From Ignavibacteriales bacterium (lineage in GTDB: Bacteria > Bacteroidota > Ignavibacteria > Ignavibacteriales > Ignavibacteriaceae), in NCBI GenBank assembly GCA_003538625.1, contig DPRR01000028.1, positions 186,001 to 250,000 on the forward strand: DNA of 64,000 bases, written 5' to 3'. The notes beneath the pieces were generated by a model. The model was not told the origin of the DNA, made no database searches, and worked only from the letters and a program-made list of their open reading frames with translations. The position numbers were made by a program, and so were the translations under genes. Shown in pieces: positions 17,736 through 26,511 of the stretch; the stretch's first letter is position 1, and every line of letters begins with the position of its first letter.

Positions 17736-19790
17736 ATGAAATGCTTTTTAAAATCACTTCAATCATTTCTTTTTCTGTTTGCATTCAGTTCTTCACTGTT
17801 TGCACAATGGTCAAGTAACCCGGCTGTTAATCTGGCGATTTGCGATACAACCGGAGCGCAAGCACTTGCAAAAACAGAATCAACTTCTGATGGCGGATGT
17901 TACATTTCCTGGTTTGATAATAGAAGCGGTAGTTATTCAGTTTATCTTCAGCGTTTGGATCCTCTCGGTAATAAAATGTGGGGTTCGGGCGGACTGTTAA
18001 TCAGTAACAATCCACAATCAACTTCGCTTGTTGATTGGGATTTAATGGTCGATGCAAATGATAATGCTATTATCGCTTTTACAGATACTCGGAATGCCGG
18101 AAATCTTAATCCCTTTGTTTATGCGGTTGCACCAAATGGTAACTTTCTTTGGGGAAATAACGGAATAGATTTAAATCCCACTTCTGATTTTCAGGCAAAT
18201 CCAAAACTTGCAAAAACTGATGATGGAAATGTTGTTGTTGCATGGATAATTGCGACTGCAAGATCTCAGGTTGGATTACAAAAAATTTCTCCGGCAGGTG
18301 CAAAGCTCTGGGGCACAAGTCCAATCATACTTCAATCGGCTACGGAAGGTTATAATTATCCTGATGTTGTTACTTCAGATAGCGGCGGCGTGATACTTTT
18401 TCACACAGCTACAACCGGAAATTTCCCTGCTCAGGTAGTAAAACTTAGAGCAAAGAAAATCACTTCTGCGGGAACTGTTAGCTGGAATGTTAATGTTCAG
18501 GATTTAGGTAAGATAGCTGCTTTTTCTGTACCAAAAGTTTACTCAGATAAAAATAATGGCGGGCTATTCTCCTGGCATGACGATCGGGATAACAATTCAT
18601 TACAGAGTGCGTTTGTACAAAGAGTATCTTCGGGCGGTTCAATTTACTTTCCTGTTAATGGCGCTGAGGCTTCATTAATGCCTAACAGACATAAATTTAA
18701 TCCCGTTTGTGCTTTTGATAATACAACAAACGAAACATATGTGTTCTGGATGGAAACAGAACCAAACCAAAATCAAAATGGTATAAGCGGACAGAAGCTT
18801 TCATTAGATGGAACCAGACAATGGACAGACAATGCAAAAATATTTAAAGATTTAAGTGTTGCTTTTACAACATCTATAAGTTATCTGACATCGGAAATGG
18901 GAAGTGATCGGGCATATTTATTTTATCTTGAGGGAAATGGCGCGGGACAGAACGATAAAGTTGAAGGATTTGCGTGCGATGCCGCTGGAAACTTTTTATG
19001 GCCGGGTAATTTTACAATTTTATCCAATCCTACCAGCGATAAATTGCAATTGGTTTCAACTGTTGATGTTTATAAAAATTGTAAACTTGCCTGGGGAGAT
19101 GATCGTTTAGATGGCGCCGGAATTTATGCGCAAGACATTAATCCCGATGGAGAACTCGGGAATTCTATCGTGCCGGTTGAACTTACCTCGTTCTCGGCTA
19201 GTGTATCAAACAATAGCGTTACTTTAAATTGGATAACAGCAACCGAACTTAACAATTCGGGGTTTCAAATTGAGCGCTCTGTCATTTCGAACGAAGAGAG
19301 AAATCTGGATTGGGAACAAATCGGATTTATTAATGGCAACGGTACAACATCAGAATCACATTCATATTCTTTTGTTGATCGAAATATTTCTGACGGAAAA
19401 TACTCTTACAGACTTAAGCAAATCGATTTTGATGGAACATTTTCTTACTCGAATGAAGTTGAGGTTGATTTAAGTCTGCCGCAAACATTTTCTTTAGCAC
19501 AAAACTATCCTAATCCATTTAATCCAAGTACGAAAATTAGTTTTTCTGTTCCATCAGTAGTCGACGCAAAATTTGCGTCCACTACATTAGTGCAGTTAAA
19601 GGTTTATGATGTCCTTGGAAATGAAATTGCAACACTTGTTAATGAAGAAAAACCAGCCGGTAATTATGAAGTAACCTTTGATGCAAAAAACCTGCCTGCC
19701 GGTAGGCAAGGTCTTTCAAGTGGTATTTATTATTGCAATTTACAAGCGGGTAGTTTCAATCAGTCAATAAAAATGATTTTATTAAAATAA
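17736..19790 (+). CDS. Secreted protein with T9SS C-terminal sorting domain
   Basis: The 684-residue protein has a signal peptide (residues 1-23, ending SSLFAQ) and a body of repeated beta segments of about 50 residues, each with a pattern like GNIVVAW..D.R, resembling a beta-propeller of hydrophobic-repeat type. A fibronectin-like segment begins VPVELTSFSASVSNNSVTLN near residue 478. The C-terminus has the sorting signature QNYPNPFNPSTKISFSVPS and ends SIKMILLK. It is therefore exported by the type IX system and probably anchored or released at the cell surface. Three short repeats are read through in frame (19279-19306, 19557-19585, 19691-19711). Confidence 0.85.
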   Translation: MKCFLKSLQSFLFLFAFSSSLFAQWSSNPAVNLAICDTTGAQALAKTESTSDGGCYISWFDNRSGSYSVYLQRLDPLGNKMWGSGGLLISNNPQSTSLVDWDLMVDANDNAIIAFTDTRNAGNLNPFVYAVAPNGNFLWGNNGIDLNPTSDFQANPKLAKTDDGNVVVAWIIATARSQVGLQKISPAGAKLWGTSPIILQSATEGYNYPDVVTSDSGGVILFHTATTGNFPAQVVKLRAKKITSAGTVSWNVNVQDLGKIAAFSVPKVYSDKNNGGLFSWHDDRDNNSLQSAFVQRVSSGGSIYFPVNGAEASLMPNRHKFNPVCAFDNTTNETYVFWMETEPNQNQNGISGQKLSLDGTRQWTDNAKIFKDLSVAFTTSISYLTSEMGSDRAYLFYLEGNGAGQNDKVEGFACDAAGNFLWPGNFTILSNPTSDKLQLVSTVDVYKNCKLAWGDDRLDGAGIYAQDINPDGELGNSIVPVELTSFSASVSNNSVTLNWITATELNNSGFQIERSVISNEERNLDWEQIGFINGNGTTSESHSYSFVDRNISDGKYSYRLKQIDFDGTFSYSNEVEVDLSLPQTFSLAQNYPNPFNPSTKISFSVPSVVDAKFASTTLVQLKVYDVLGNEIATLVNEEKPAGNYEVTFDAKNLPAGRQGLSSGIYYCNLQAGSFNQSIKMILLK
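19279..19306. repeat. In-frame dispersed repeat (TGTCATTTCGAA type)
   Basis: This 28-bp stretch begins with CTGTCATTTCGAACGAAG and ends GAAATCT, and is translated in frame as SVISNEERNL. It resembles the intergenic repeat at 26512-26537, which starts TGTCATT and ends AATCT. It is placed inside the fibronectin-like region before the sorting domain, where related T9SS proteins normally continue without an insertion. Confidence 0.55.
19557..19585. repeat. In-frame 29-bp palindrome
   Basis: GTAGTCGACGCAAA is followed by one base and then TTTGCGTCCACTAC, giving 14-bp arms with one mismatch. It is translated as VVDAKFASTT between the conserved ISFSVP and VQLKVYDVLG segments of the sorting domain, where other sorting domains in this window have no such insert. 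Confidence 0.75.
19691..19711. repeat. In-frame palindrome encoding PAGRQG
   Basis: CCTGCCTGCCGGTAGGCA is identical over 18 bases to the intergenic copy at 25517-25534. It encodes LPAGRQG in the loop NLPAGRQGLSSGIYY of the sorting domain, where the parallel domain at 63610 reads NLPSGVYLY. Confidence 0.85.
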
Positions 19791-19804
19791 CTTTTGCTAT
19801 TTAA

Positions 19805-19828
19805 AAGGACGGTTTAATTACCGTCCTT
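19805..19828. terminator. Bidirectional stem-loop terminator
   Basis: AAGGACGGT and ACCGTCCTT form a perfect 9-bp stem with a 6-base loop. It lies between the ends of the T9SS protein gene and the channel gene, and overlaps the last codons of the latter. T-rich stretches flank it. Confidence 0.8.
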
Positions 19829-20749
19829 CTGATTTATTTTTTCAGTCTCACTTAACTTTTCAAGATCAACTATTGTTTCTCCACTTTCATCGGTTGAAAA
19901 TGCACGGACAAATTTTAAATCCCATTCTATTTCATCATACTGATAAGAATTTCTAGTTATAACCGTTTGGGAAAAACTGTCATCAAACCCCTTTATCATT
20001 ACTAACATTTCAGCTTCAAGTTCTTTCAAATCACTTTCAGTTTTGCCAAATAACGGACTGTCTTCATCTATTTGATGCACAATTGTCCAAGGCAATGGGA
20101 AAAAGTATATGAATTTTATTTCCAGTTTAAGCGGATAATATTTTCTTGTAAACTGATTATTCTTTTTATCCAGAAAAGTCATCATTGCATTCGCTTCCAT
20201 TTCCATCATCACATTTGGACGAGCATTTGCAACACGAAACATCAATGCTTTACCATCTTTGAATGATGTGATAATTGCCTTATCGCTAAAAATAATTTTT
20301 GCTGATGGTTTTGAAAAACGACCATAAAGCAGCCCGGTTGCCAATGCAAAACTTAATATTCCTGTCATCGATTCAATTGATGCGATGATATTTGATATAA
20401 TCCCCGAAGGATGCATTCCACCATAACCAACCGTTGCAAAAGTTTGAACGCTAAAGAAAAAAGTGTTTAAGAAAGATTGTAATTCATTTTGGGCCTCAGC
20501 ATTAACAAGATTTTTAACACCGGCAAGATGATACAGAATTGCAAATAATAAATTAACCGATATAAATCCTGCAAAGACAATTAATAAAAACTTTATCCAG
20601 GAAATATTAATCAGGTAATGAAATGTATTCCTTGAAGAAAGTCCGCCGCCTATTCTTTTGATATTAAACGAACCATCTTTGTTGATAATGCGTTTGGTGT
20701 GTTTAAAATATTTCTCACCCAATCCGGGATCTTGTGATTGCTTAAACAT
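19814..20749 (-). CDS. Inward-rectifier (KirBac-type) potassium channel
   Basis: The 311-residue protein has two membrane helices (about residues 50-73 and 115-138) around a pore loop with selectivity filter TVGYGG at residues 106-111. This is followed by a cytoplasmic immunoglobulin-like domain of Kir type, recognisable from FRVANARPNVMMEMEANAMM and the WTIVHQIDEDSPL segment. It should be a tetrameric potassium channel of the cytoplasmic membrane. The C-terminal tail from about residue 290 is acidic. Length and order match bacterial Kir channels. It is transcribed alone. Confidence 0.93.
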   Translation of the reverse strand: MFKQSQDPGLGEKYFKHTKRIINKDGSFNIKRIGGGLSSRNTFHYLINISWIKFLLIVFAGFISVNLLFAILYHLAGVKNLVNAEAQNELQSFLNTFFFSVQTFATVGYGGMHPSGIISNIIASIESMTGILSFALATGLLYGRFSKPSAKIIFSDKAIITSFKDGKALMFRVANARPNVMMEMEANAMMTFLDKKNNQFTRKYYPLKLEIKFIYFFPLPWTIVHQIDEDSPLFGKTESDLKELEAEMLVMIKGFDDSFSQTVITRNSYQYDEIEWDLKFVRAFSTDESGETIVDLEKLSETEKINQKDGN

Positions 20750-21024
20750 ATCTTTTTTATTTAGTTATTGATTTAATGCGGTGAAGATATAAAACGAATT
20801 GGATATTTGCTGTGATTTTTTACCTGAGTTTCTGGAAAGGTAATGCTGCCTTTGGAAATATCGCCAAGGTTATATTTAGTTAGAAGACAAGCGCAAATGA
20901 ATAAAACAAGATCTTAATTACATACTGAGATGGTGTGCTTGAAGAAAGAATTGAAAGCAGCGAGTTATGTTGGATGAAAGAAATCCTTGACTGTGAATTT
21001 AGATTTGGAGTTTTAACAAATTGT

Positions 21025-21792
21025 TTAAACAGAAAAGGTTTTCTTCATAATGTTTCCGTATCTCTGACTAATAGGAAACGGAGTGGAAATATTTTTTAGA
21101 TAAACATTATAGCTTCTAAATCCGGCTTTCTCAATCTTATCTAAAAAAAGCATGTTAACAATTGTAGCGCGATGTATTCTTAAAAAATCTTTTGCGGGTA
21201 AAGTTTCAACCCAGTTTCTAATAGATTTTCTAACAATAATTTTACATCCCTCATCCGTTGTAACTTTTGAATATTCTTTTAAAGCAGAGATACATACTAT
21301 TCTAGAAAATTCTATAAGCTTTAAATTTGTACCAATCTTAACAAGAATATGATCAATCTTTTTTGATTGATTTGAAAAAGCATTTTCCGTTGAAATAATT
21401 TTATCCGTTAAACGTGCGCTTATTACTTCAATTTTCCGTAGTCTTTTTTTTATAGATCTTAAAAGCGATTCGTAATTAATTGGTTTTACAAGAACATCAT
21501 CAGCACCCAATTCCATTGCCGCTCTTACATGAGCATTATTCGGTGTAGATGTAATTACTAAAAGTGGAATGCCTTCTGTAGATGAGTTTTCATTTAATTT
21601 TTTTATAACACCAAGTTCTTTTTCATTATTATCAAGATCACAAATCATAATATCCGGCGCATAACGATCTGCAATTTTTAAACCGTCGGTCTCTCCTACG
21701 GTTATGTAAGTATTAAAACCCACAGACTCTAGAACGTTTTGAAATTCAAAATTCTGTTCGGGCTTGCCGTGTATTAATAATATTTTTTTCAA
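21025..21792 (-). CDS. LytTR-family response regulator
   Basis: The 255-residue protein has a receiver domain (phosphoacceptor Asp 54 or neighbouring Asp 52 in MICDLDNNEKE; conserved Lys near residue 102 in VLVKPINYESLL) and a LytTR DNA-binding domain after residue 150. The LytTR core is seen as LPAKDFLRIHRATIVNMLFL. Such regulators bind DNA through a beta-type domain and usually act with a membrane histidine kinase, but no kinase gene is adjacent, so it is an orphan here. Its own upstream region and the porin gene 270 bases away are candidates for control, which is speculative. Confidence 0.9.
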   Translation of the reverse strand: MKKILLIHGKPEQNFEFQNVLESVGFNTYITVGETDGLKIADRYAPDIMICDLDNNEKELGVIKKLNENSSTEGIPLLVITSTPNNAHVRAAMELGADDVLVKPINYESLLRSIKKRLRKIEVISARLTDKIISTENAFSNQSKKIDHILVKIGTNLKLIEFSRIVCISALKEYSKVTTDEGCKIIVRKSIRNWVETLPAKDFLRIHRATIVNMLFLDKIEKAGFRSYNVYLKNISTPFPISQRYGNIMKKTFSV

Positions 21793-22064
21793 ACAATACT
21801 TAAGTAAAACACAATAAAAGTATAAATAATTGAACCAAAATTAGTTTTATAGATTCCGGGAAACAACAAAATAATATCAATGGCGACGCTTCTACACTCG
21901 CTTACAGCATCCTTGTTGCGCTTGTTGATTTTTCAGTTTATAGCTAAAAACATACTACATAAAATTGATCAGGTAATTTTAATTTTTATGGAATACCAAA
22001 ATCAAAAACTTCAATCGTTTCTTTTCTACAAATCTCATTACTCACTATTTAAGGGAAAGTATTT

Positions 22065-22799
22065 ATGATATATAATTTTAAAAAATTATTAACGATGCTT
22101 TTTATCTGTATCACAGGTATCTCATTTGCACAAGATCTAAGTTTAAGTGCCGGTGCTGATGTTGTTAGCCGATACATCTGGCGCGGCATTAATGTTAATG
22201 ATGCAATAAATATTCAGCCTGCTTTATCATTATCGGTTTCAGGATTTAGCGTTGGATTTTGGGGTTCATATAGCTTATCAAATAATTCCAGTGAGAATAT
22301 CTATGGACAGGAATTAGATACCTGGCTTGGTTATTCTTATGCTTTTGAAAACGGAATGAGTATTGGCGCAATCGTAACAGATTATTACTTTGCTAATGCT
22401 GGAATTAAATGGGGCAACTTTAATAATTATGATGACCCAGAAGGACCAGGTGCACATACAATAGAAACAGGGCTTCTTCTCAGGGGTCCAGATTCTTTTC
22501 CGATTTCTCTATCCGGCTTTATAAATGTTTATAATGATGCGGGCAGCAATACATATTTTCAAGTTGATTATCCTGCAACAGTAGGAGATGTTCCGCTTAA
22601 CTTTTTTGTTGGTGCATCTGCTGGCAGTGAAGAAAATCCCGGCTACTACGGCACAGAAACATTTAATGTTATAAACGTTGGTGTTAAAGCAACAAAATCT
22701 GTTAAGATAACAGAAGATTATTCTTTGCCGGTTTCTGTTACATTTTTAATTAATCCAAGAGCAGAAATTTCATACCTCGTTTTTGGTTTAACGTTTTAA
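22065..22799 (+). CDS. TorF-like outer-membrane porin next to amt
   Basis: The 244-residue protein has a signal peptide (residues 1-22, ending GISFAQ) and about ten predicted amphipathic beta strands ending in an aromatic residue (YLVFGLTF), the usual closing strand of outer-membrane beta barrels. The N-terminal DVVSRYIWRGINVNDAINIQ resembles the conserved start of TorF/Gcw_chp porin-like proteins. It precedes the ammonium transporter by 38 bases in the same direction, so it may supply a small solute such as ammonium across the outer membrane. The barrel is probable; the substrate is inferred. Confidence 0.8.
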   Translation: MIYNFKKLLTMLFICITGISFAQDLSLSAGADVVSRYIWRGINVNDAINIQPALSLSVSGFSVGFWGSYSLSNNSSENIYGQELDTWLGYSYAFENGMSIGAIVTDYYFANAGIKWGNFNNYDDPEGPGAHTIETGLLLRGPDSFPISLSGFINVYNDAGSNTYFQVDYPATVGDVPLNFFVGASAGSEENPGYYGTETFNVINVGVKATKSVKITEDYSLPVSVTFLINPRAEISYLVFGLTF

Positions 22800-22837
22800 A
22801 GATTCAAATTATTTATCATTTAATATAAGGAGCATTT

Positions 22838-24058
22838 ATGTTCGATACCGGTAGTACTGGATTTATGCTTATCGCAACCAGTCTTGTTATGCTTATGACT
22901 CCGGGTCTTGCTTTTTTTTATGGCGGACTTGTTGGTCGTAAAAATGTTTTAGCTATTATGATTCAAAGTTTTGTTTCACTCGGATGGACTACCATTCTTT
23001 GGTTCACTTTTGGATATTCTCTTTGTTTCAGCGGTGGAGAAGGCGGAATAATAGGTAATCTTAATATGGCCTTTCTTGCAGGCACAGATCTTAATTCTGT
23101 TTTTACTGGCAACAACCAAATACCACTTTATGTTTTCTGTTTATATCAAATGATGTTTGCAATAATTACTCCTGCATTAATCACAGGTGCATTTGCAAAC
23201 AGGGTTAGATTCCCTGCTTATATGTTGTTTCTAACTTTCTGGCTGATATTTGTTTACTTTCCACTAGTGCATATGGTTTGGGGCGGTGGTCTGTTGGCAC
23301 AATGGGGTGTTCTTGATTTTGCAGGTGGTATCGTTGTTCATGCTAGCGCAGGTATGGCAGCACTTGCTTCAGTTTTTTATGTTGGTAAAAGAAGCATCGC
23401 AGAGCGTGGTCCTCACAGCATTCCGCTTGTTGCTCTCGGTACGGGATTATTATGGTTTGGCTGGTATGGATTTAATGCCGGCAGCGAATTGCAGGTTGAT
23501 GCAATAACTGGTATTGCATTTTTAAATACTGATATTGCTGCATCATTTGCTGCAATAACGTGGCTGCTGTTAGCATGGACGCTTGAGAAAAAACCCAAAT
23601 TTGTTGGTTTGATGACTGGCGCTGTTGCTGGATTAGCCACAATTACTCCTGCCGCCGGATTTGTTACTGTTCAGTACGCAGCAGTAATTGGAATTATCGC
23701 CGGGATTGTATGTTACTTTGCTGTTTCACTTAAAAATAAAATGCATTGGGATGATGCACTTGATGTTTGGGGTGTTCATGGCGTAGGTGGATCAATCGGT
23801 GTTATTATGCTTGGATTGTTTGCAACCAATGCTGTTAATCCCATGGTTACAACAAATGGATTACTTATGGGCGGCGGATTCGACTTTTTTTGGAAACAAT
23901 TTATTACAGTTATTGGTGTTTGTATTTATGCCTTTGTTTTTTCTTACGTAATGCTCTCGTTAATAAATTTTGTAACTCCTGTTAAAGTTACAAAAGAAGA
24001 AGAAGAAGCTGGGTTAGATAGTTCACTGCACGGTGAAATGGCTTACGAACAAGATTAA
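22838..24058 (+). CDS. amt: Ammonium transporter (Amt family)
   Basis: The 406-residue protein has the eleven-helix Amt fold, with DTGSTGFMLIATSLVMLMTP at the start, FVYFPLVHMVWGGG and DFAGGIVVHASAGMAALASV in the middle and DDALDVWGVHGVGGSIGVIM near residue 305. The paired pore His residues lie in VVHASAG and VHGVGG. It carries ammonium into the cell. No PII (GlnB/GlnK) gene follows, unlike many amt loci. AAGGAGC lies seven bases upstream, and a strong stem-loop follows at 24081. It is probably cotranscribed with the porin. Confidence 0.96.
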   Translation: MFDTGSTGFMLIATSLVMLMTPGLAFFYGGLVGRKNVLAIMIQSFVSLGWTTILWFTFGYSLCFSGGEGGIIGNLNMAFLAGTDLNSVFTGNNQIPLYVFCLYQMMFAIITPALITGAFANRVRFPAYMLFLTFWLIFVYFPLVHMVWGGGLLAQWGVLDFAGGIVVHASAGMAALASVFYVGKRSIAERGPHSIPLVALGTGLLWFGWYGFNAGSELQVDAITGIAFLNTDIAASFAAITWLLLAWTLEKKPKFVGLMTGAVAGLATITPAAGFVTVQYAAVIGIIAGIVCYFAVSLKNKMHWDDALDVWGVHGVGGSIGVIMLGLFATNAVNPMVTTNGLLMGGGFDFFWKQFITVIGVCIYAFVFSYVMLSLINFVTPVKVTKEEEEAGLDSSLHGEMAYEQD

Positions 24059-24080
24059 TTATTATTCTATCTTTCAATCA

Positions 24081-24114
24081 AACCTTCGGGGTTACAAACA
24101 AAACCCCGAAGGTT
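24081..24114 (+). terminator. Terminator after amt
   Basis: AACCTTCGGGGTT and AACCCCGAAGGTT form a perfect 13-bp stem with an 8-base loop, 22 bases after the amt stop. It closes the porin-amt transcription unit. Confidence 0.8.
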
Positions 24115-24210
24115 ACTTATAATTTCTTTGCTTTCCACATTCTAAATTGCCGACTGGCAAATGCTGCCATTAATTCTACATTTTTAATTTTTAATCCTTC
24201 ATTGTAAATT

Positions 24211-24348
24211 GTGCATTGTGCATTCAAAGTAGGTAAAAAAAGAATACCTTTTTACAATCGCTCAGATGAAAACCATGTCGGACCAAGAGGTCTTAGTTAC
24301 GATCGTGAAGCGCAAGATGCAACAAATGATTTTGAAAAAATAATTTAA
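24211..24348 (+). pseudogene. Possible gene remnant similar to DUF4256 core
   Basis: An open frame ends at TAA 24346-24348 and reads in part KRIPFYNRSDENHVGPRGLS then YDREAQDATNDFEKII. It lacks a convincing start. The tail YDREAQDA recalls the DUF4256 protein 850 bases downstream, which has YDRAALDA, and the two nucleotide segments (TTACGATCGTG... at 24296 and 25200) agree over most of about 30 bases. It may be a decayed copy of a DUF4256-like gene, or a genuine fragment of an unrelated gene. Confidence 0.3.
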
Positions 24349-24407
24349 GAAATTTATTTACAGGCAAAAAATAAAATCAATTATTTTATAATATTACAAG
24401 AGAAGAA

Positions 24408-24884
24408 ATGGAAATCGATAAAATAAATTTTCTGACAGGCGTTTGGAAAGGTAAGGGTGTTGCTCAATATCCAACCATACAAACAGTTGATTATACAGAA
24501 GAGCTTGTTTTTAATAAACAGGATGGATTTAACGTGATGTTTTATGAACAAAAAACATGGGTAAAAAATGAAGCAGGAATTTTTAATAAACCAATTTTCT
24601 GGGAAAGCGGATTTTTGATAGATAAAGGTAAATATATTGAACTGTGCAATGTTCAATTAAGCGGAAGAATGGAAGTCCTGATTGGTGAGGTTATAAATTC
24701 TGCAGATAACAAACTCGAAATTAATTTTCACAACAAAAATATTTTTAATGATGAAAGAATGATCAGATCCGGTAGAAGAGTTACTTTTTCAGAAACAGAA
24801 ATTAATTATGAAGTTATGATGTCAACAAAAGAAAATCTTGATTTTAATATCCATTTAAATGCAGAGCTTAAGAAAGAATTGTAA
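24408..24884 (+). CDS. Nitrobindin-like haem-binding beta-barrel protein
   Basis: The 158-residue protein starts MEIDKINFLTGVWKGKGVAQ and continues YPTIQTVDYTEELVF, matching the strands of nitrobindin/THAP4 C-terminal haem-binding domains (LxGxWxGxG motif). The expected haem-binding His region near the C-terminus is present as NIHLNAELKK. Family proteins bind haem in a small beta barrel and handle nitric oxide or peroxynitrite. It is cytoplasmic, with no signal peptide. It begins a group of four small soluble proteins. The family call is good; activity depends on that His. Confidence 0.8.
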   Translation: MEIDKINFLTGVWKGKGVAQYPTIQTVDYTEELVFNKQDGFNVMFYEQKTWVKNEAGIFNKPIFWESGFLIDKGKYIELCNVQLSGRMEVLIGEVINSADNKLEINFHNKNIFNDERMIRSGRRVTFSETEINYEVMMSTKENLDFNIHLNAELKKEL

Positions 24885-24916
24885 AAATAACTTATCAATT
24901 AACAGAGGCAAAAAGT

Positions 24917-25492
24917 ATGAGCAAATCCACCAGCACTAAAAAAGTTTTATCACCTAAACAAAGTGAAGAATTATTAAACACTTTAAAAATCCGTTTTGAA
25001 AAAAATATGAATCGTCATAAAGATATTAAATGGGATAAAGTACTATCAAAGTTCGAATCTAATAATGAGAAATTATGGTCACTGTCTGAAATGGAAAGAA
25101 CCGGCGGTGAACCGGATGTTGTTGGCTACGATACAAAAATGGACGAATACATTTTTTTTGATTGCTCAGCAGAAAGTCCAAACGGACGAAGAAGTTTTTG
25201 TTACGATCGTGCAGCGCTTGATGCAAGGAAAGAAAATAAACCAAAAGATAATGCTGTTGATGTTGCAACTTCTATGGGCGTTGAACTTTTAACAGAAGAA
25301 CAATACCGCGAATTACAAAAGATTGGCGAGTTTGATCTTAAAACGTCAAGCTGGGTTAAAACTCCGGATAAAATTAGAAAACTCGGCGGAGCTATTTTTT
25401 GCGATCGCCGATATGACACTGTTTTCACTTACCATAACGGCGCCGAATCATATTATGCTGCCAGAGGTTTCCGTGGTGTGCTTAAGGTTTAA
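24917..25492 (+). CDS. DUF4256 family protein
   Basis: The 191-residue protein matches DUF4256 as I know it: LLNTLKIRFEKNMNRHKDI at the start, EMERTGGEPDVVGYDTKMDE, then ESPNGRRSFCYDRAALDARK in the middle, VATSMGVELLTEEQYRELQK and WVKTPDKIRKLGGAIFCDRR near the end. The family is widespread in Bacteroidota and others but has no established function. It starts 33 bases after the nitrobindin-like gene, so the two are likely cotranscribed. A palindromic repeat follows its stop at 25517. Confidence 0.88.
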   Translation: MSKSTSTKKVLSPKQSEELLNTLKIRFEKNMNRHKDIKWDKVLSKFESNNEKLWSLSEMERTGGEPDVVGYDTKMDEYIFFDCSAESPNGRRSFCYDRAALDARKENKPKDNAVDVATSMGVELLTEEQYRELQKIGEFDLKTSSWVKTPDKIRKLGGAIFCDRRYDTVFTYHNGAESYYAARGFRGVLKV

Positions 25493-25516
25493 TGTACCAA
25501 TTATCATTACCGCGAA

Positions 25517-25536
25517 CCTGCCTGCCGGTAGGCAGG
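25517..25536. repeat. Intergenic copy of the PAGRQG palindrome
   Basis: CCTGCCTGCCGGTAGGCAGG is a near-perfect 20-bp palindrome with 18 bases identical to the coding copy at 19691. It lies 24 bases after the DUF4256 stop. Confidence 0.85.
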
Positions 25537-25635
25537 GGCAGGAATCTACCGAATCAGAAAGAAAGTCCTAGATACTCAGCAACAACTTATTGAGTTTTTC
25601 TTAAGCTGATAACTGATAAACAATTAAGGATATCT

Positions 25636-26028
25636 ATGAATAAAGAAATAAAAGCATATAACAACAAACAAACTCCTGAAGAGAAAAAGATTTGTAATAT
25701 TCTTGCTATAGAGATTGACAACAGCTTATCTGAAGCAGAAAATAAAATCTGGCATGCACATCCTGTATGGTTTTTGGATGGCAACCCGATTGTTGGTTAC
25801 AGTAAACAAAAAGCGGGTATCCGCCTGATGTTTTGGAGCGGTGAAAGTTTTGAAGAAGAAAAATTAAAACCCGGCACAGGAAAATTTAAAGATGCTTCAA
25901 TTTTTTATACTTTAGCTGAACAGATTAAAGTTAAAGATCTTAAACGCTGGTTGAAAAAATCTAAAAGCATACAATGGGATTATAAAAACATTGTAAAACG
26001 AAAAGGTAAATTGGTCAGACTGAAATGA
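25636..26028 (+). CDS. DUF1801 (YdhG-like) protein
   Basis: The 130-residue protein belongs to the DUF1801 fold: helix-rich N-terminus (QTPEEKKICNILAIEIDNSL), then the sheet HAHPVWFLDGNPIVGYSKQK, IRLMFWSGESFEEEK and a basic C-terminal helix. DUF1801 proteins resemble frataxin-fold YdhG proteins and have no settled role; a metal or small-molecule binding function has been proposed. It lies in a row with the DUF4256 gene and another DUF1801 gene. Confidence 0.8.
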   Translation: MNKEIKAYNNKQTPEEKKICNILAIEIDNSLSEAENKIWHAHPVWFLDGNPIVGYSKQKAGIRLMFWSGESFEEEKLKPGTGKFKDASIFYTLAEQIKVKDLKRWLKKSKSIQWDYKNIVKRKGKLVRLK

Positions 26029-26069
26029 AATCGAAAAAATAATTTATCACAAACAAAAAGATTAATACA

Positions 26070-26486
26070 ATGAGCAAACTGGCTGTAATAAAAACAAAAG
26101 AAACTAATTCAAGTGTTGAGGACTTTATCAACTCCGTTAAAGATGAAGCAAAGCAAAAAGACAGCGTAACAATACTTAAGCTTATGCAAAAGGCTACAAA
26201 CGAAAAACCTAAGATGTGGGGCAGTTCAATGATTGGTTTTGGAAAAAAAATATACAAAAGCCCTGCTACAAGCAGAGAAGTAGAATGGTTTAAAATCGGA
26301 TTCTCTCCCCGCAAGGCTAACTTTTCTTTACATCTTGTTTTGGATATTAAGAAGTATGCAACTGAACTGAAAAAACTTGGCAAGCACAAAACAGGGGTTG
26401 GATGTTTGTATATTAATAAGTTGGATGATATTGATATAAAGGTTTTAGAAAAACTGATTACTGAAGCTGCAAAAGTAAAATTATAA
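26070..26486 (+). CDS. Second DUF1801 protein
   Basis: The 138-residue protein starts with a helix (SVEDFINSVKDEAKQKDSVT) and LMQKATNEKPKMWGSSMIGF, the characteristic W-G-x-S-x-I-G-F pattern of DUF1801, followed by YKSPATSREVEWFKIGFSPR. It differs clearly in sequence from the neighbouring DUF1801 protein, so this is not a recent duplication. It begins 41 bases after it. Function is unknown. Confidence 0.85.
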   Translation: MSKLAVIKTKETNSSVEDFINSVKDEAKQKDSVTILKLMQKATNEKPKMWGSSMIGFGKKIYKSPATSREVEWFKIGFSPRKANFSLHLVLDIKKYATELKKLGKHKTGVGCLYINKLDDIDIKVLEKLITEAAKVKL

Positions 26487-26511
26487 AGCTTCACCCATTC
26501 CCTTTTTGCCC

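Larger units (their letters stand above)
24059..24407. other. Intergenic region with terminator, small palindrome and gene remnant
   Basis: This 349-base stretch holds the terminator at 24081-24114, a TGCC..GGCA-type palindrome at 24146-24161 and, from 24211 to 24348, an open frame that looks like the C-terminal end of a gene without an N-terminus. The segment near 24205-24222 also carries a small repeat of GTGCATT. Confidence 0.5.

Noticed and set aside
21880..22068. Plus-strand frame of 62 codons before the porin gene
   Set aside because: The product has no conserved features and no ribosome site, overlaps the porin start by a few bases, and the region has the composition of a leader.
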